Source: Panonychus citri (lineage: Eukaryota > Arthropoda > Arachnida > Trombidiformes > Tetranychidae). From it: a DNA stretch of 64,000 nt. The notes under the pieces are model-generated. The model saw nothing but the letters and a program-made list of their open reading frames with translations. It was not told the origin of the DNA and did no database searches. Within the stretch, counting starts at the first letter, position 1, and each line of letters starts with the position of its first letter. This document shows, one piece after another, positions 12,476 to 26,166 of the stretch. The stretch is taken from assembly GCF_014898815.1 (NCBI RefSeq), contig NW_026515543.1:558001-622000 (forward strand). Reading direction: 5' to 3'. The translations under genes were made by a program, and so were the position numbers.

Positions 12476-13435
12476 CCAACCTTATATCATCAGAATAAAG
12501 TATTTACTCAGCCTGAGAATCATCAATGAACTAATATTTACATAGGAAATCAGAATCCTCTGTGTATTGTATCATCGTTATAAAATTTTAAATCTAATTG
12601 TAGTTAAAATAAATTGTTCTTGGTAAAAAAACAACAATTTGTTGAAAATTTTCATCATGAAAATATTTCTTTATGATTCTGATTATTATTCAATTCATAA
12701 TGATAACCTAATAATAAAATTTGATCACTTGGAGCACAATTAACTTATGACAATCAATTTTTAAATCGACGACAATTATGATCTGACCTCCAATCTAATC
12801 TAATATTTAGCATTTAAATGCTTTGAACGGAGGCAAATCAACGGTCACTCTTAAATTGTGATTTGATTGCTGATAAAATGACTAACCTAAATTAAAAGTA
12901 TTAAATATTATTAATATAAATCTTAATGATAATGAAACATGAAACTATTATTACATTCACAGGAACAGAAAAAAATAAAAAAGTTGTAATAAAATTGAAT
13001 GAAATTGTATTAATGTGAATTAACCTCCAACAGTGATTTACAAATTGTAACACAACCATTATCATGAAACAGAATCATTGATAAAATGCTAACTTGTTAG
13101 AGTGAGGAAAAAAAAAACTTCCAAATATGAAAGTTACCATGAAAAATAATTTGGATTTGAAATTAAATTGAAATCAACAAGCATCATTACAGTGTGTTGA
13201 TAATTTCATCCTCATCACCAATGGTAAATCCTGAACTCACCATGGATAATAATAATAATAATAATAATAACCTTGTACATATGAGAGATTCATGATGAAG
13301 ATGAAAAAAAGTTGACTCGTTTTCATGGTAATATTTTTATTCAGCATTTACCTTGAGAGTGGTAAGAAAAAAGGACAATCTTGTATTTTATGCTTGTAAT
13401 ATGTTGGGAGTGGGATTGGGTGCTGATGGTGATGA

Positions 13436-13468
<33 letters not shown>

Positions 13469-15695
13469 AGTGTTAATATCAAATAACTTCAACCATTCCC
13501 CCTTTAGTAATAACAGAGTGATAATAATAACAATAACTGTCAATGATCATAATCTTTGGATATAATTTACGGATTGGATTTTTATTAAACAGGGAAACGG
13601 AGAGTGGGTTATGTGGGAGGGAGGGTTTAATTTCAAGTTATCATCAAAAGTTATTATTTGATAACAACTCATAACCGTTAACCATGAACAAAACCAATGA
13701 TGATAATTTAATCAAATCAATAAATTATCATCATTAAAAGGCCTTTGAATTTATATTTTATTTCATTGTCAACAGAAATTGTATTAATACTTTACTGGAA
13801 TTAAAGTTGTGACACTTAATCAGAAGCCACAAACTTTTGTCTTCCTGTAACAATTAACAATCAAAATGATTTGGAACAATTTTCAGTTGAATGTTGGGAG
13901 TTTTCACTATTATTATTATTATTACTATTTGCAATTAAAGATGAAGATGAGGATGAGGATGATTGGGGGGGAGAGAAAATGGAAAGTGCTTGAAAGATTT
14001 GGGGGATAAACAGGATGAGAGGATGAGAGGGAGTTTGGAAGATGGGAAGATGATAAAGGTTAGGGTACAAGTGACACAGATCTTTCAGTTATCAGGGAAA
14101 AAGGTCATTGACTCAAGTTGACCCACTTTTTGGTTCTCCATTAATTAGATAACCTTATTTACTATTGGAAAAAACCTTGAAATTGTTTTCACTTTTTTTT
14201 CACATTCGAAAATTTTTTAATTCTTCTCATCCTCACACAATTAAAGTTAATTACTACTAAATCTTGTTGCTTTTCATCCCAAATAGTTGATTGTAATTCT
14301 TGCATAACTATTATAGAAGAAAAAAAAATTATTATCAATTCTCATTTTATCAGAGATTTTGTTATTATTATTATTATTATTGCAGTTAATTAGGGAAAAC
14401 GTTTTAAACGGAAACGGAAATGATAACCTTATCTTTTCATTCATTTATATTCATGGATACTTATTATCATTGGGTAACCATTGGAAGTTCATTAACCTTA
14501 ATTGTGATCATTTCTTAGTTATTTCTGACTATTTAATAATAATAATAATAAATTATCAATGTTGAAAACTGTTTCCGTTTTTATTTGTAAACTTCCGGGT
14601 TAAGTAAATTTTAGATAAATTTAAAAGTTTCCCTTTCTTTTTATTTCAAGTTAATTGTTGATTTATTCAATTTGATAATGACCATCATTGATTAGGTGAT
14701 GATAATGATTGTTTGTATTACCATGATAATGATTAACTCTAATCCAATTAATTTAATTTCATCTCTTTTCAAACAATTTGATTGGAAATGTTTTTTTCCT
14801 CTTCAAAATGATGGTCAATTATAACATTTTATTGACAACATTTAATCAGTTAATCCGATTAATTATCAGTATTATCCCTTTTTCTTTCATTGATAATAAC
14901 TAAATTGTTCAAAATGATTAACTAGTTAATTGATCTCAAAGGTGATTATCCATCTAGTTAATACAGTTTAAAGTTTTGTTTCTCTCATCATTTACTTTTA
15001 TTAACCTTTAATGATTTAGATGATAAGCTAAAACGAATTGAATTTAATTGACCATTGGGAAAGAGGAGAAATAAAAAAAAACAGAGAATTAGACTAATAA
15101 TATAATCAATTTTAATTAGAAATTCTTGATTCTATTGAGAAAAATAAAGAAAAGAAAAACTTTTCATTCTCATGTTTGATTTTCTCAAAAGGTGTCACTA
15201 GTTTATTCTTAGAAAATTTTTTTCTCCAACTTTTTCAGTGACAATTTTGTTCTCTCTCGTTTTAAACTCTCTTCATGTCTGCTAATTAGTTTTTTCTTAA
15301 TTTCCACGTAATTAATTAATTTCCATCCTCAAGTTGTTTCTCCAATGATACTTGGATCTCCATGGTTTCTTTTTGTTTCCTCTTCCATTCTCTTTGTCCC
15401 CTTATGGATCCACTTTTCCTCTCTTTCTCTCTCTCTCTCACTCACTGCCCTTCCCTTTGTGAATTACTAACTTGACATCGATAATCTGTGAAGATTAACA
15501 TTGATTTGGAACTAGAAATTCAATCTATGTGAATAAACCATAATGAAGAAAAGGAAGAGAAAAAGAAAAAGACAGACAGAGAGAAGTATTTTGTTTACCT
15601 TGATACATGTACACTCTATATGAGTATATTATTCACTAGGTTAGTAGGGCCCAAGTGTGATCGGTGTTGCATGTTAATCTGGCCTTGTAGATACT

Positions 15696-15701
<6 letters not shown>

Positions 15702-15741
<40 letters not shown>
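15702..15741 (+). repeat. (AG)n microsatellite
   Basis: A perfect AG run of about 20 units, immediately followed by GTAAGTAAAG. Confidence 0.9.
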
Positions 15742-15743
<2 letters not shown>

Positions 15744-15936
15744 AGTAAAGTTGGCTAAGGTATATTTCTCTATATAAAAATATGATCAGGATCCCTCTAC
15801 GACTACTACACTTGTGAATTAAAAACAAGCCCACTTTTCAAAATGGCTTCTTGTTGTTAATTGTAGTCTCATAATGACTTATAAAATATTGTTGTTGTTT
15901 CACTTTTTTTTCTGACGGACTTTTGTTTATTTTCAG

Positions 15937-16115
15937 GCCTCGGTGGATATTTTAACTGCTTACCAATTATAACCCAATTTGGCTCAAACACACACTCATA
16001 CATACATTTACCCCACTCTCTGGATCTTGTAACATCACCAACATCAACAACAACAACAACAATTCATCTACATCAAGGAACAGGGGAAAGTTTAACCAAG
16101 GGCAACAAGAATTAG
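15937..16115 (+). CDS. possible terminal coding exon, unidentified
   Basis: A TTTTCAG acceptor with a good pyrimidine stretch ends at 15936. After two bases the frame reads open for 58 codons to a TAG at 16113-16115: LGGYFNCLPIITQFGSNTH at the start, a threonine run in the middle (ACA repeat), and GTGESLTKGNKN at the end. The other frames stop early. It needs an upstream exon ending with one base over, so it does not join directly to the exon at 9620-9702. No recognisable domain. Confidence 0.3.
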
Positions 16116-16244
16116 TTATAAGTGTTGCTGTTGTTGTTAGGTCATGGAAATAATAATAATGTCTATTAATGGATAATGTTAAGTATTTATACTCACTGAT
16201 TAATAATACCAGAGATTTATATTCATTATCATTAACCTCTTCTT

Positions 16245-16245
<1 letters not shown>

Positions 16246-16276
<31 letters not shown>
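16246..16276 (+). repeat. (CT)n microsatellite
   Basis: A perfect CT tract of about 15 units. Confidence 0.9.
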
Positions 16277-16280
<4 letters not shown>

Positions 16281-18749
16281 CTATGATATTCTAGTTATTT
16301 TTCTCCCATCTTCTAATAGCTTCAGGCAATCAACGGAAGAATTGATAATAACATATCTATTGATGGAATAATCAAATTGCCGATCGTAATTTTTAATCAC
16401 CATTCAACTATAATACAGTTTCACAACATTTAAATTTGCTGAATCAAGGAGACAACAAGAAAACGAGCTTAAATAAATCAGCTAATCCATAATGATTTGT
16501 GTATGTTAACATGTAAACAAAGTAATAACAATTATAATAATAATTATAATTATTATCACTACTACTACATAATACTATTAATAGTATTATTTTAGTTACA
16601 ATTAACAACAACAGACAATATTTAATCAATGTTACGGTAATTTTTTAAGGTAGCTCAATGTTTTCTGTTTACCTTGTTTATATCTTTGGTTAATCTTGTT
16701 GTTTGTTTTTCTCAGGATTAATTGACTGATCTCTTTTTTTCCTAAATACAATCATTATTACCTGTTAATTGTTGTAATTTTGCTGCTGCTGTTGATTTAA
16801 TTGTGTAAATTTAACAGAAAACACCTTTAATTGTTGCTGTTCAATTTTGGAAAAGTCTTAGTTTAAACCCACAGACAATAGACAATGGATAATGTTAATT
16901 GTTTATATTGTACTTTTGTAATTTACAAAGCCTTAAATTGTTAAGGTTAATTTTAGGTAAATTAATTGTTTCAAAAGAATATGCTTTTCCAATTAGGAGA
17001 GAATTTAATTATCCATTTGATTGTTAAAACAACAATTAACCATAACCATAAATTGTATAACCAGAAAAAAAAATATTCTCACAATCAAATTTAACCAAAT
17101 CGGTTTGGTTATGAAAAAATTTTTCCTCTCAAATTGATTAACATTTGGAAAATCAAATGTTAATCAATTAAATATCAACTAATTACTTTATGATTCTAAT
17201 CAATTGATTCTTTTGTTTATAATTATAATCAATTCATTTAACCAGAAAGTTAATTAATCAAATTGTACACAGTTACATAAGCTTAACTTAAAGTCAATTA
17301 ACTAACCAATATCTAAAAATAATCTCAATTTAAACTGATTGTTGATCAACAACAATTTCAATCATCATTAATTATAAAAGTTTAAACAAAAATTTAAACC
17401 ATATATAATACTTGATGAAGTCCTGATTGTCAATCAATCTTTCATCTAATTGTAACAATTAACACAGAGAAAACAAAAAAAAATATTCATCATTGACAAT
17501 GAAAACAATTTTCATTAATAACTTTTTGTCTAATTGTTGATTAACTAACACAATTGAATTAAATTGTGCTATTTATTATTATAACAAAAGGTTTTTGCTC
17601 AATCAATTAATTGATTCACTTTTCTGCTTTATTGCCTAAGGCTAATTAGTTATGATGATTATCAATCAAGACTCAGTGATTACATTGATTCATTTTGATT
17701 AAATATTTAAATTGTTGAAATTGTTTATCCAATATAATCATTGACAATCAAGTTGATTAAAGGTTTTCCCTATCTGATTAAATGTTGACATTAATGTTTA
17801 ATTGTGTCATTATGTTTTTAGTTGATTTAGTTAATTTAACTGATTGCTGTTTATTAGATTGAAAATGTTACCTAAACAATTTAATTTAATTGTCAATACC
17901 CTCAAGATAATAATCAATCAATGTAATAATAATTTATTGTTATTGTTTCCAATTATAATTAAGTTTAATATTAAATTTTGCTTTTAATATTAATCAACAA
18001 CAATCAAATTGTAATCAACTTAATTGTCAGTCTAGTTTTTCAATGTAAACCAAATTAATTTATTAGTTGGTTAATTATTAAAACTTAATTTGTTTCAATA
18101 TGTTAAATAGATGTGATATAAACTTAATCAACAATTAACCAAAGATTTGATAACAATTTATACACAATCAAAAGGAAACCTGATCAATTGAATCAATTAA
18201 TTGTTGATTAATAATTTACAAAGGTTTCTTGTAAGTTGATTGATTTTGTGTAATATAATTAATTTAATTGTTGCCAAATTAACTGTTTTCAATTGAAAGT
18301 GATGAATTGAACTGATCACTTGAAGTTAATCAAAAATTACAATTATCAATTATAAGACAATCAAATCTATAATTTAATCATCATGCCAGTTAATTGTGAT
18401 TAGTTAATTGCTTGGCCAAGTAATTTACAAATCATATGACTGATCAATTGATACAATCAAAGTTAAAGCTCAATTTTAGTAAATAAATCAGACCAATCAA
18501 TTGATTTTGTTAATCAGTCACAATTTTGATTCAAAGTTTTTGCACTTTGTTAATGATTAAGGATTGAAATTTGTTGTGAACAACAATCAACAAGGTTAAT
18601 CATTAACTAACATTTGATTGTTGAATTGATTTGATTTTAATTTATGATGTTTTTCAGAATAACAACAAGACGAAAAAAACAAATCAAAGGAGAATTTTTT
18701 TTTCGAAAAAGAGAAAACTTTTTTCTCTCTCCATGAAGATGATGATGAT

Positions 18750-18754
<5 letters not shown>

Positions 18755-18801
<47 letters not shown>
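18755..18801 (+). repeat. (TC)n microsatellite
   Basis: A perfect TC tract of about 23 units preceded by GAT triplets. Confidence 0.9.
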
Positions 18802-18806
<5 letters not shown>

Positions 18807-18937
18807 CTCTCTGTGAGTGGATCAGTAGGGCCAAAATGAAGATGAATAAGGAGAGATGATGATGATGAGGATGATAAATGAATGAGAAAATAAGAAAAGA
18901 CCTTGAAGTTTGTTTTTATTCAGAGATGGAAATTATC

Positions 18938-18973
<36 letters not shown>

Positions 18974-19952
18974 GATGATGAAGATGAAGATCGGCTGAGG
19001 TGTAGGAGGAAGATGGTGATGATGAAAAGGAAAAGGGGCTGAAAAAGGAAGCGGAAAAGGTTGGAAAATGAAACGAGAAAGAAAAGTTTTGTCTTAAGAA
19101 AACAAAATGTCCTTGATTCTTTAATTGTTGTGACTATTTCATTCTAATTTAATAATTAATTAGTTTTAATTGTTGTTGTTGGTTTAGTTTAGTAATTTAA
19201 TACGATCAATTAAGACGATGAAATTTTACATTGATTGTTGAAAGTTAATCACAATCTAATTTGATTCTCACTTGTAATTGTATTTCAATCTTGTAACTGA
19301 TTAGAAAATGAAAACAAAGTTAATTAAATACTATTCACTGATATAATCAACAGATGATAATTAAGTTGAATGTTTGATTATGATTAGTTAATTGTCCTCT
19401 CTCTCTCTCTCCCTAATGAGATAATTTTTAGACAACAATTAACTTTGTTGAGCCAAAGTTTGATTTACAATGTTAATACTGTCAAGATAAGATGAGAGAC
19501 TGAAACTATTACATTGATACGATAATTGACTAAAAAAAGCAAAACAATTAAGTTAATTGTTATTATGATGAGATGTTGTTGTTGCCAATCAACAACAATG
19601 TTGAGAATGAGAGGGGAAAGAGTAAGATACGGAAAAGGAAATAGAGAGAAAGTGAAGAAAAAGTTGATGAGAAAATGAAATTTTCTATTTACATTGAACT
19701 GGTTTTCTCTTTGATGCAACTTTTTCACTCAATGAATGATCTTTATCATCATCATCATGATAATCATCTTCATTTACCTGTTGAACTACAATTTTGATGA
19801 GACCTGAATGAAATCAGGAGACCAGAAAGAAAGAGGAACCAAAACCAGAACCAGGTATTTTATCAACGTGGCTCAAACGTTAGGAACTCAATGTATTTAT
19901 ATTGTTATTATTTCTCAAAGCCCAACCCGGTATTTGGATGATGATTATCATG

Positions 19953-19958
<6 letters not shown>

Positions 19959-19991
<33 letters not shown>
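19959..19991 (+). repeat. (AG)n microsatellite
   Basis: An AG tract of about 16 units following a GAT run. Confidence 0.85.
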
Positions 19992-19996
<5 letters not shown>

Positions 19997-20412
19997 TGAG
20001 AGAGATGATGTAAAAGTTGCCTGGTTCCTTTAATCTCTCTCCTTTGCCCCATGAAATTCAAGCTCAATATCTACTGGAGGTTGGGAGAGAAAAAATTTCA
20101 AGGTAACCTTGAGCTTTCCCTCTCCACCTCACTCACTCACTCTCTCATTTACTCATTCATTCTCACTCTGTCTCTCTCTCTCTCTCTCTCCTGTTTCTGA
20201 ACACAAAAGGAATCTCACCATGATAACAAAAAAAGAATCATAATCAAATGTAATATATTATAATGGTAAACACAGAAACATAGAGAACTTCAAACTTCAA
20301 ATTCTTGTTTTTTTCACCAAACTTGAAATTCATTCATGAAACAACAACAACAACATTCACTTTCCTCCCTTTTTACGTGAAAAAGTCATTATCATCATTT
20401 CATCTTCGCCTC

Positions 20413-20416
<4 letters not shown>

Positions 20417-20490
<74 letters not shown>
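20417..20490 (+). repeat. (TC)37 microsatellite, longest in the window
   Basis: An uninterrupted TC tract of 74 bp. It generates the Ser-Leu and Glu-Arg frames seen on either strand here, which are not genes. Confidence 0.95.
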
Positions 20491-20495
<5 letters not shown>

Positions 20496-22463
20496 GTTCT
20501 TCCTTCTCTTACTTTCTCTTCCATCATGTCTGTCCTCTCTCACTCTCTCAATAATAATGACTCCCACACCTTCATCATCATGATAATAACATTGAATTAT
20601 ATCCTGAACCGGCTTCATTATTTATCATCATTTGGTGTAACCGGTTGAGACAGTTTGTTTATCATAAATAGCCACAGACACAGATCATAATTAACTTGAT
20701 TACTATTTGATTACAGCAATTTAACATCACAAGGGTTAATTGTTATTGTTTAAATTCACTTCATGTCCATCATCATCATAATCATCATCATTCATTTTCA
20801 GTTTAATTAATCTCACAAATGTCTAATCGATTATCTTAATTATTAACTTTCAACAATCATTTCAAATTGATCAGTTGATTTTTCATCAATTCATTTGTTG
20901 TTTTGATTAACTAATCAATTCATATGATTTTAAATACTACTTAATAATAAAACATTCAACAATCAGTCAGAGATAATTAAACATCATCTTAATCAAAGTG
21001 TTAATTACTATTCATATGATCACAATTAAAATTTACCATTGTAACCATAAATTTAATCTTATATAAAGATTAGTTATTAGTTTTCAACTCTCTTCTTAAT
21101 TGTTAATTAAAATTGTTAATTGTCAACTCACCTTGAATTAAACAAATCAATAGACACAAAAGAAACACAATTAATTGATTGTAAACATCCGTTAGCTATT
21201 TAGATACAATTAAAATTCATAACCCGTATCAAGATGAAACAATCAAGGAATCACAGTTAATCATTAGTAATTAATTAATTCTCATGATTATTAATAATCA
21301 ACAAGACTATTAATAGATCAAAAATCAACAATAATCAAAGTTAAAACTAAAAATAATCAACAATTAATCAAAACGATTGCAAAACAATCAACATTTTCAC
21401 GCAATTAGTTAATAATATTTATTGAATTTTTATATAATAATCAATTAATTAATCAAAGAAAAAAAGTACACAATTAATAATAATAATGCAAATAAGAGAG
21501 GTTCATAGATCTCTTAATTAACTAAATTGTTGATTTCATTTAATAGCAATTAAGCTTAATTTTTGTTTACCATTTAATGACAATATTCAATAAATGATAA
21601 TAATATTTAATTCAATCAAGTATAATTAAATTATGTGTTGATTCAAATTGTTTTCATCTTTTTCTAATAAATGATGATTAACATCATGTTTGTGTTTTGT
21701 AATGGACATAATTAGTAATTAATTGTCTTAATTATTTTCTCAGAATTAAGAGAAAACAAAAAGAAATTAACTTTCTCAGCAAATAGAAAAAAAAACTTTG
21801 GTTAACCCGTCATATTGTTTTCTTTCCAGTGGCCAGTATATGTGTTTGGATGAGTTTCGTGGTCATTAATCAGTAATTAAAGTTGATTGTGATTAAAGGG
21901 CATTACAATTAAGTGATTGTTGTATCAAAACAAATATTGATTGATTGGTGGAAGAAAAAAAAAGGCTTCGATGAAAGAAGGTAACTCTTTCTCTCTCCTT
22001 GGTGATTGAGTGTATTACCTGTAAATGTTTCCAATGATGATGATGATGATGATCAAGATGAACAATTAACAATTGTTTTTCATTTCTCTTTCCATAGTTA
22101 ATCATCAACAGAAAAACAAAAGATGAGGATGGAGATGAAGACTTGATTTAGTTTTTCCATTGATAATAGAGAGAATCCATTTTCGTTGAACCATCCAAAA
22201 TTCATCATCATTTAAGTTTCAGCTCTTTAAATTAATCCCGTAATATGATTTCAATTGTTAATCGTCGTTAATTTAGTACGTGTTTTTTTTGTTGATTTTC
22301 TTTTGTTGTTTTGGTGATACAATTAACAAACACAACTTTTACCATGGGTAAATTATCGGTTATGTTGATAATTGATATTGATAGAAAAAAAAAGATTTGT
22401 GTCAGAATGCATAATGAGAAATAGCGATGATGATACTCATGAAAAATCAGAATTGAAAGATGA

Positions 22464-22652
22464 ATGAACGAAAAGAGAAGAAGGAAAAAAAAAAGTTCGC
22501 TATTCAACAAAATTTCAAGATATTCCAATAAAGGTAAAGGTGATGGTGGTATTCGTGGGTATCCAAAAAATTGTGACAGAAATGAAGGAGAGGAAAAGTT
22601 GCATAAGAAGAGCTCAAAAGTTGTTCTTTCACTTGGTTTACCGTTCGAGTAA
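22464..22652 (+). CDS. hypothetical ORF opposite the headcase 3' side
   Basis: A 62-codon frame (MNEKRRRKKKSSLFNKISR..., ending LSLGLPFE) overlapped in another frame by a 60-codon frame at 22540-22722. Codon use is more mixed than in the spacer. It lies on the opposite strand downstream of headcase and could simply be headcase 3' UTR read backwards. No domain recognised. Confidence 0.15.
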   Translation: MNEKRRRKKKSSLFNKISRYSNKGKGDGGIRGYPKNCDRNEGEEKLHKKSSKVVLSLGLPFE

Positions 22653-23096
22653 TTTAGTACCTTTGTTGATTGTTCATTTCTCTCTTTCCCTGGTTCGGTG
22701 TTTCAAAGCGCTTACTGGATAATAGATGTGAATGGTTATCATAATCACAATACATAAACAAATGAGCTCTTCCTAAAGGGCTTTTCAGTTTCTTTGCAAA
22801 AAGTTTCAGGCAAAAAGTAAACAGGAAAGAAAAAAGTTTTCCTTATTGTTTTGAGCTTTCTGAATAGGAAATAATAGTAAGGATAATGACATATATTTGT
22901 GAATGAAACACACAATCATATATGTAAATGCATGTGACGATAATTTTTTGCTGGTCTTATGAACCTAATAGATAAGTGTTTGTGTGTATGTGTGTGTGAG
23001 TGTTTAAGTGTATAAATAATGGTGCATTTATGTGATTGGTAGTGTTGGTTGGTTATCGACATAAACATCATCATTTAAGCCATCAATTTTTCATCA

Positions 23097-25181
23097 TCAT
23101 TCTCGTCCAGTTCGGATAAAGTTGACCTGTAAAGGTTTTGCAAAATGAAAATCAACGATTCCACAATGTCCACAAGCAATTGAATTTGAATAATGACTGA
23201 AAAATTGTAATCGATGATCAGGTGAGATAACAAGGTTTTTACAATTGTTACAACGAAGACGATCAGTGCAACAAGGAACCGCAGCGAAAATATCATAAGA
23301 ATACATTGAGCCAAGAATTAGGTGAGATCCGGTCCATCGGCTTGAACAACTACGACATTTTACAATTGAATTCCAACCTTCTAAACAGCCCATACAAACG
23401 GCATTTAAATATTGTTTAGAACCATTTTCAACGGTTGTTGGTACAGCACCTTTACTATGCTGGGTTGGTGATAAGAAAAAGGTTCCATCAATCAATGGAT
23501 ATTTATCGAAAATCATCATGGAAGTGTGACACATGATGCACGATATTCTGTTGAGATTGTAAGAGATGATTTAAGAGAGAGAGAGAGAGAGAGAAACGGT
23601 TTTAAATGATGGAGAAAAAAAAGAAAAGAAAACCAGATAAGATTAAGATGATTTTACATGTGAGTCAATCGATATGAAGATAAGAGTGTTAACAGAAAAA
23701 TTAACTAATTGTTGATAAAGGAAAGGGTTCAAAGAGAAATGTTTAAATTGTTAACAGTTTAAACTGATGATGAACATTAGTTAAGCGGGATGATGATGGA
23801 TGGATGATGAGGAAGATACAATAACCTCTTGTAAATAAACTGTTGATGTAATTTGCAAGTTCTTTGATTTTTTTTTCTCTTTTCCTGATTTTATCAACAA
23901 TTGCAAGAAAAATTAAAAGAAACAAAATCTCTTGTGACAATTTTGTTAGGGTTAATTTAGATAAAGTTGATTGTTGGCTTACCTGTTCATACGATTAGCA
24001 CTGAGAGTTGATAGGATGAAATTTCTTGTATCATCGTTACCATGATCTTCCTCCATTTTAATGTGATAAGAATTGATTTTATGCCTTGGAAGATTGTTAA
24101 ATGATGAATAGTCTTGACGACGAGTGAAAATTGATCCTGATCCTCGTCTCTCTCGTCGTCCAATATTTTCATGGTGAAAATGATGATGGTGATGATGATT
24201 ATGATAATTGGGATGCTGAGAGATTGATGTATTTGCTGTTGCTGTTGTTGTTATTGTTGCTGATGATGATGATGATGATGTAGATATTGATGATTGTTGA
24301 TTGTGATCGGCAGCACCAAAAAATTTCTTCATGAAAGCAGATTGATCAAGAAAACCTGGTGAAAGTGATTCTGATCCACTACCTGGCGGTGATGTACCAC
24401 CTGAACCTATTGAACCGCTTGAAGACATTGACGATGTCCTGAATCGACTAATTGGTAAAACTGAAACATTGCTTGATGATGAAGGTGATGAACTAATTGA
24501 TCCAATTGGATTAGAGTTAATTGAGCTGCTTGAAGGAAGATTAATATTACCCGTAGAGATTGGAACATGAGTTTTAGAATTTGACCCGTTATTACATGTA
24601 GACATTGAGGTACTTATGATGAGAGAAGGTTTATCATTGGATTTCTTTTTTCGATTCTTTTTCTTTTTACCCGTTTCATCGGAAGCGGTTGAAACTGGTG
24701 CGGTCCAGTCCAAGTCTTTGCGAAGATGACCTTTACCACATTTACATCCACACGCTTTGTAGGCTAAATCGTAACCCTTTTTGGTCCATAAATTTTGTAA
24801 CCTTTGTTTCTCTGACCAACTACGAGCACGACCAGTTGAACGGAGAAAGGTCAGAACACTTTCTTCCCAAGATTCGAAGCAACATTTATGCATATAACGG
24901 CCTTGGTTACAATTCTCGTTGTTACAAATAACCTTAACACAATCGTTTAGATCTTCCATTTGAATGGGTTGATTTAGATTACAAATTGTTGGAACACAAC
25001 ATTTGGTGATATTTGGATCTTTTGAAGCACCGGTATTACCTTTAACGTAATAGTCTTTTGAGTTATGGTGGTGATGGTTATGTTTTCCACCGGAAACTTC
25101 AGTCTCACAGAGACCCGAAGGGTGAACAATTTCAACGGAATCACCACCATGGTACTTATGGTTACCACCTTTTTGAGGCAT
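23097..25181 (-). CDS. hdc: Headcase protein (HECA homologue)
   Basis: Two coding exons: 25181-23983 and 23547-23097, with intron 23548-23982 (GTAAGC...CAG). They join in phase as NR-ISCIMCHTSMMIFDKYP, giving about 549 residues, close to human HECA (543). The N-terminal conserved block is Cys/His-rich (KCCVPTICNLNQPIQ, then GRARSWSEKQRLQNLWTKKG and CGCKCGKGHLRKDLDW). A long Ser/Thr/His low-complexity linker follows, then the C-terminal conserved block with DKYPLIDGTFFLSP and repeated CxxC pairs. The start is taken at MPQKGG; an in-frame ATG at 25256 would add a Phe-rich segment I consider leader. In flies headcase acts in imaginal and tracheal differentiation and, with Unkempt, has been reported to restrain TOR-dependent growth. 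Termination is at three tandem TGA codons, so read-through here is unlikely. Confidence 0.95.
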
Positions 25182-25900
25182 AATTGCGATGGCAAAAGAG
25201 AAGCGAACAAAATGGAAAAAAAAGAACAAATTGAAAAAAGAGAATAAATCAGACACAAAGAGAAATTAAGGTGAATAGAATTAAATTGGCCAAGTGACAG
25301 TTTATGGAGAATAGAAAAACTTAATCAAGGGTAAGTAATTAGTGGCGATTAATTGGATTGGTGAAAATTGGACTGTCCAAAAGGCGAAAAATGAAGGGAC
25401 GAAAAAAAAGAAAATGAGAAAAAGTAGAAAAACAGTTAGAAAAATGTATGGGAAATTTACGTTTGGAGATTCGAATGTAAACTAAAGTGAAGACATTGAG
25501 TCTGTTTGATGAGAGAAAAGAGAGAGACACAAAGTGAGCAGAATTGAGAAGTGAGAATTCGGGAGAATAGAGGGAGAAGCAGTTGATGTGATTAGGGGAG
25601 AATCTGAAAGAGGGAAATCACTCGACTTGTTTTCAACTTTTCAGCCTTTCGAAAGGCTTTTGAGTGAGTCACTTATCTAAGGGGAAACTGATAGAGAATC
25701 AATGAAATGGTCTCAAGGTCGAAGGGGAAACACAATCCATATTTAATACAATTCTCCCTTTCGCTTGTGATTCCCCTTTTTCTCTTCTTCTCTTTTTACA
25801 TAATAGACACACTCCCGAATTTTGTCTCTTTCTTTTTTATTATATAACCAAAAACAAGGAAAACAAAAAGAAAGAAAGAAAAACATTAACCGGCCTTTTC
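25182..25900 (-). promoter_or_regulatory. presumed headcase 5' leader and promoter region
   Basis: Directly upstream of the headcase start, purine-rich on the headcase sense strand's complement and GC-richer than the distal spacer. Frames here are short and repeat-derived. No precise start site can be assigned. Confidence 0.3.
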
Positions 25901-26133
25901 TTAATCTTCTCTTTCTTTCTCTCCATCAATTCTATCTTCTTCTTCTTCTTCTTCTTCTTCTCATCTTCCATTTCTCTCTCTTTCTCTCTGTCTATTTAAT
26001 TTCTCTTCCTTCTCTCATGTTCTTTCATCTTTTTCTTTCTTTCTCTCATCATCTGTCTCTCTGTCTCTCTTTTTCTAGTATTTTCTTTCTCTTTCTTTTA
26101 TCATCTCTTGTTATCATCATCATCATCATCATT

Positions 26134-26166
<33 letters not shown>

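Larger units (their letters stand above)
10434..15936. other. AT-rich non-coding stretch with triplet repeats
   Basis: No gene supported. It holds (GAT/ATC) runs at 11040-11100, 11232-11255 and 12436-12474, an AAT run near 13247-13270, a GAT/GGT run at 13420-13470, and a perfect AG tract at 15702-15741. Long frames here are encoded by these repeats. Confidence 0.55.
16116..22460. other. AT-rich non-coding stretch, microsatellite-dense
   Basis: No gene supported. It contains the largest dinucleotide tracts of the window (listed separately) and long runs of TTGATTGTT/AACAATCAA words. GC-richer patches at 19800-19870 and 20030-20110 read open for only about 15-20 codons. Confidence 0.55.

Noticed and set aside
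20305..20618. Overlapping frames on both strands with long Ser-Leu or Arg-Glu runs
   Set aside because: They are translations of the 74-bp TC tract, with no coding content outside it. The same applies to frames at 18631-18834, 19808-19999 and 28285-28521.
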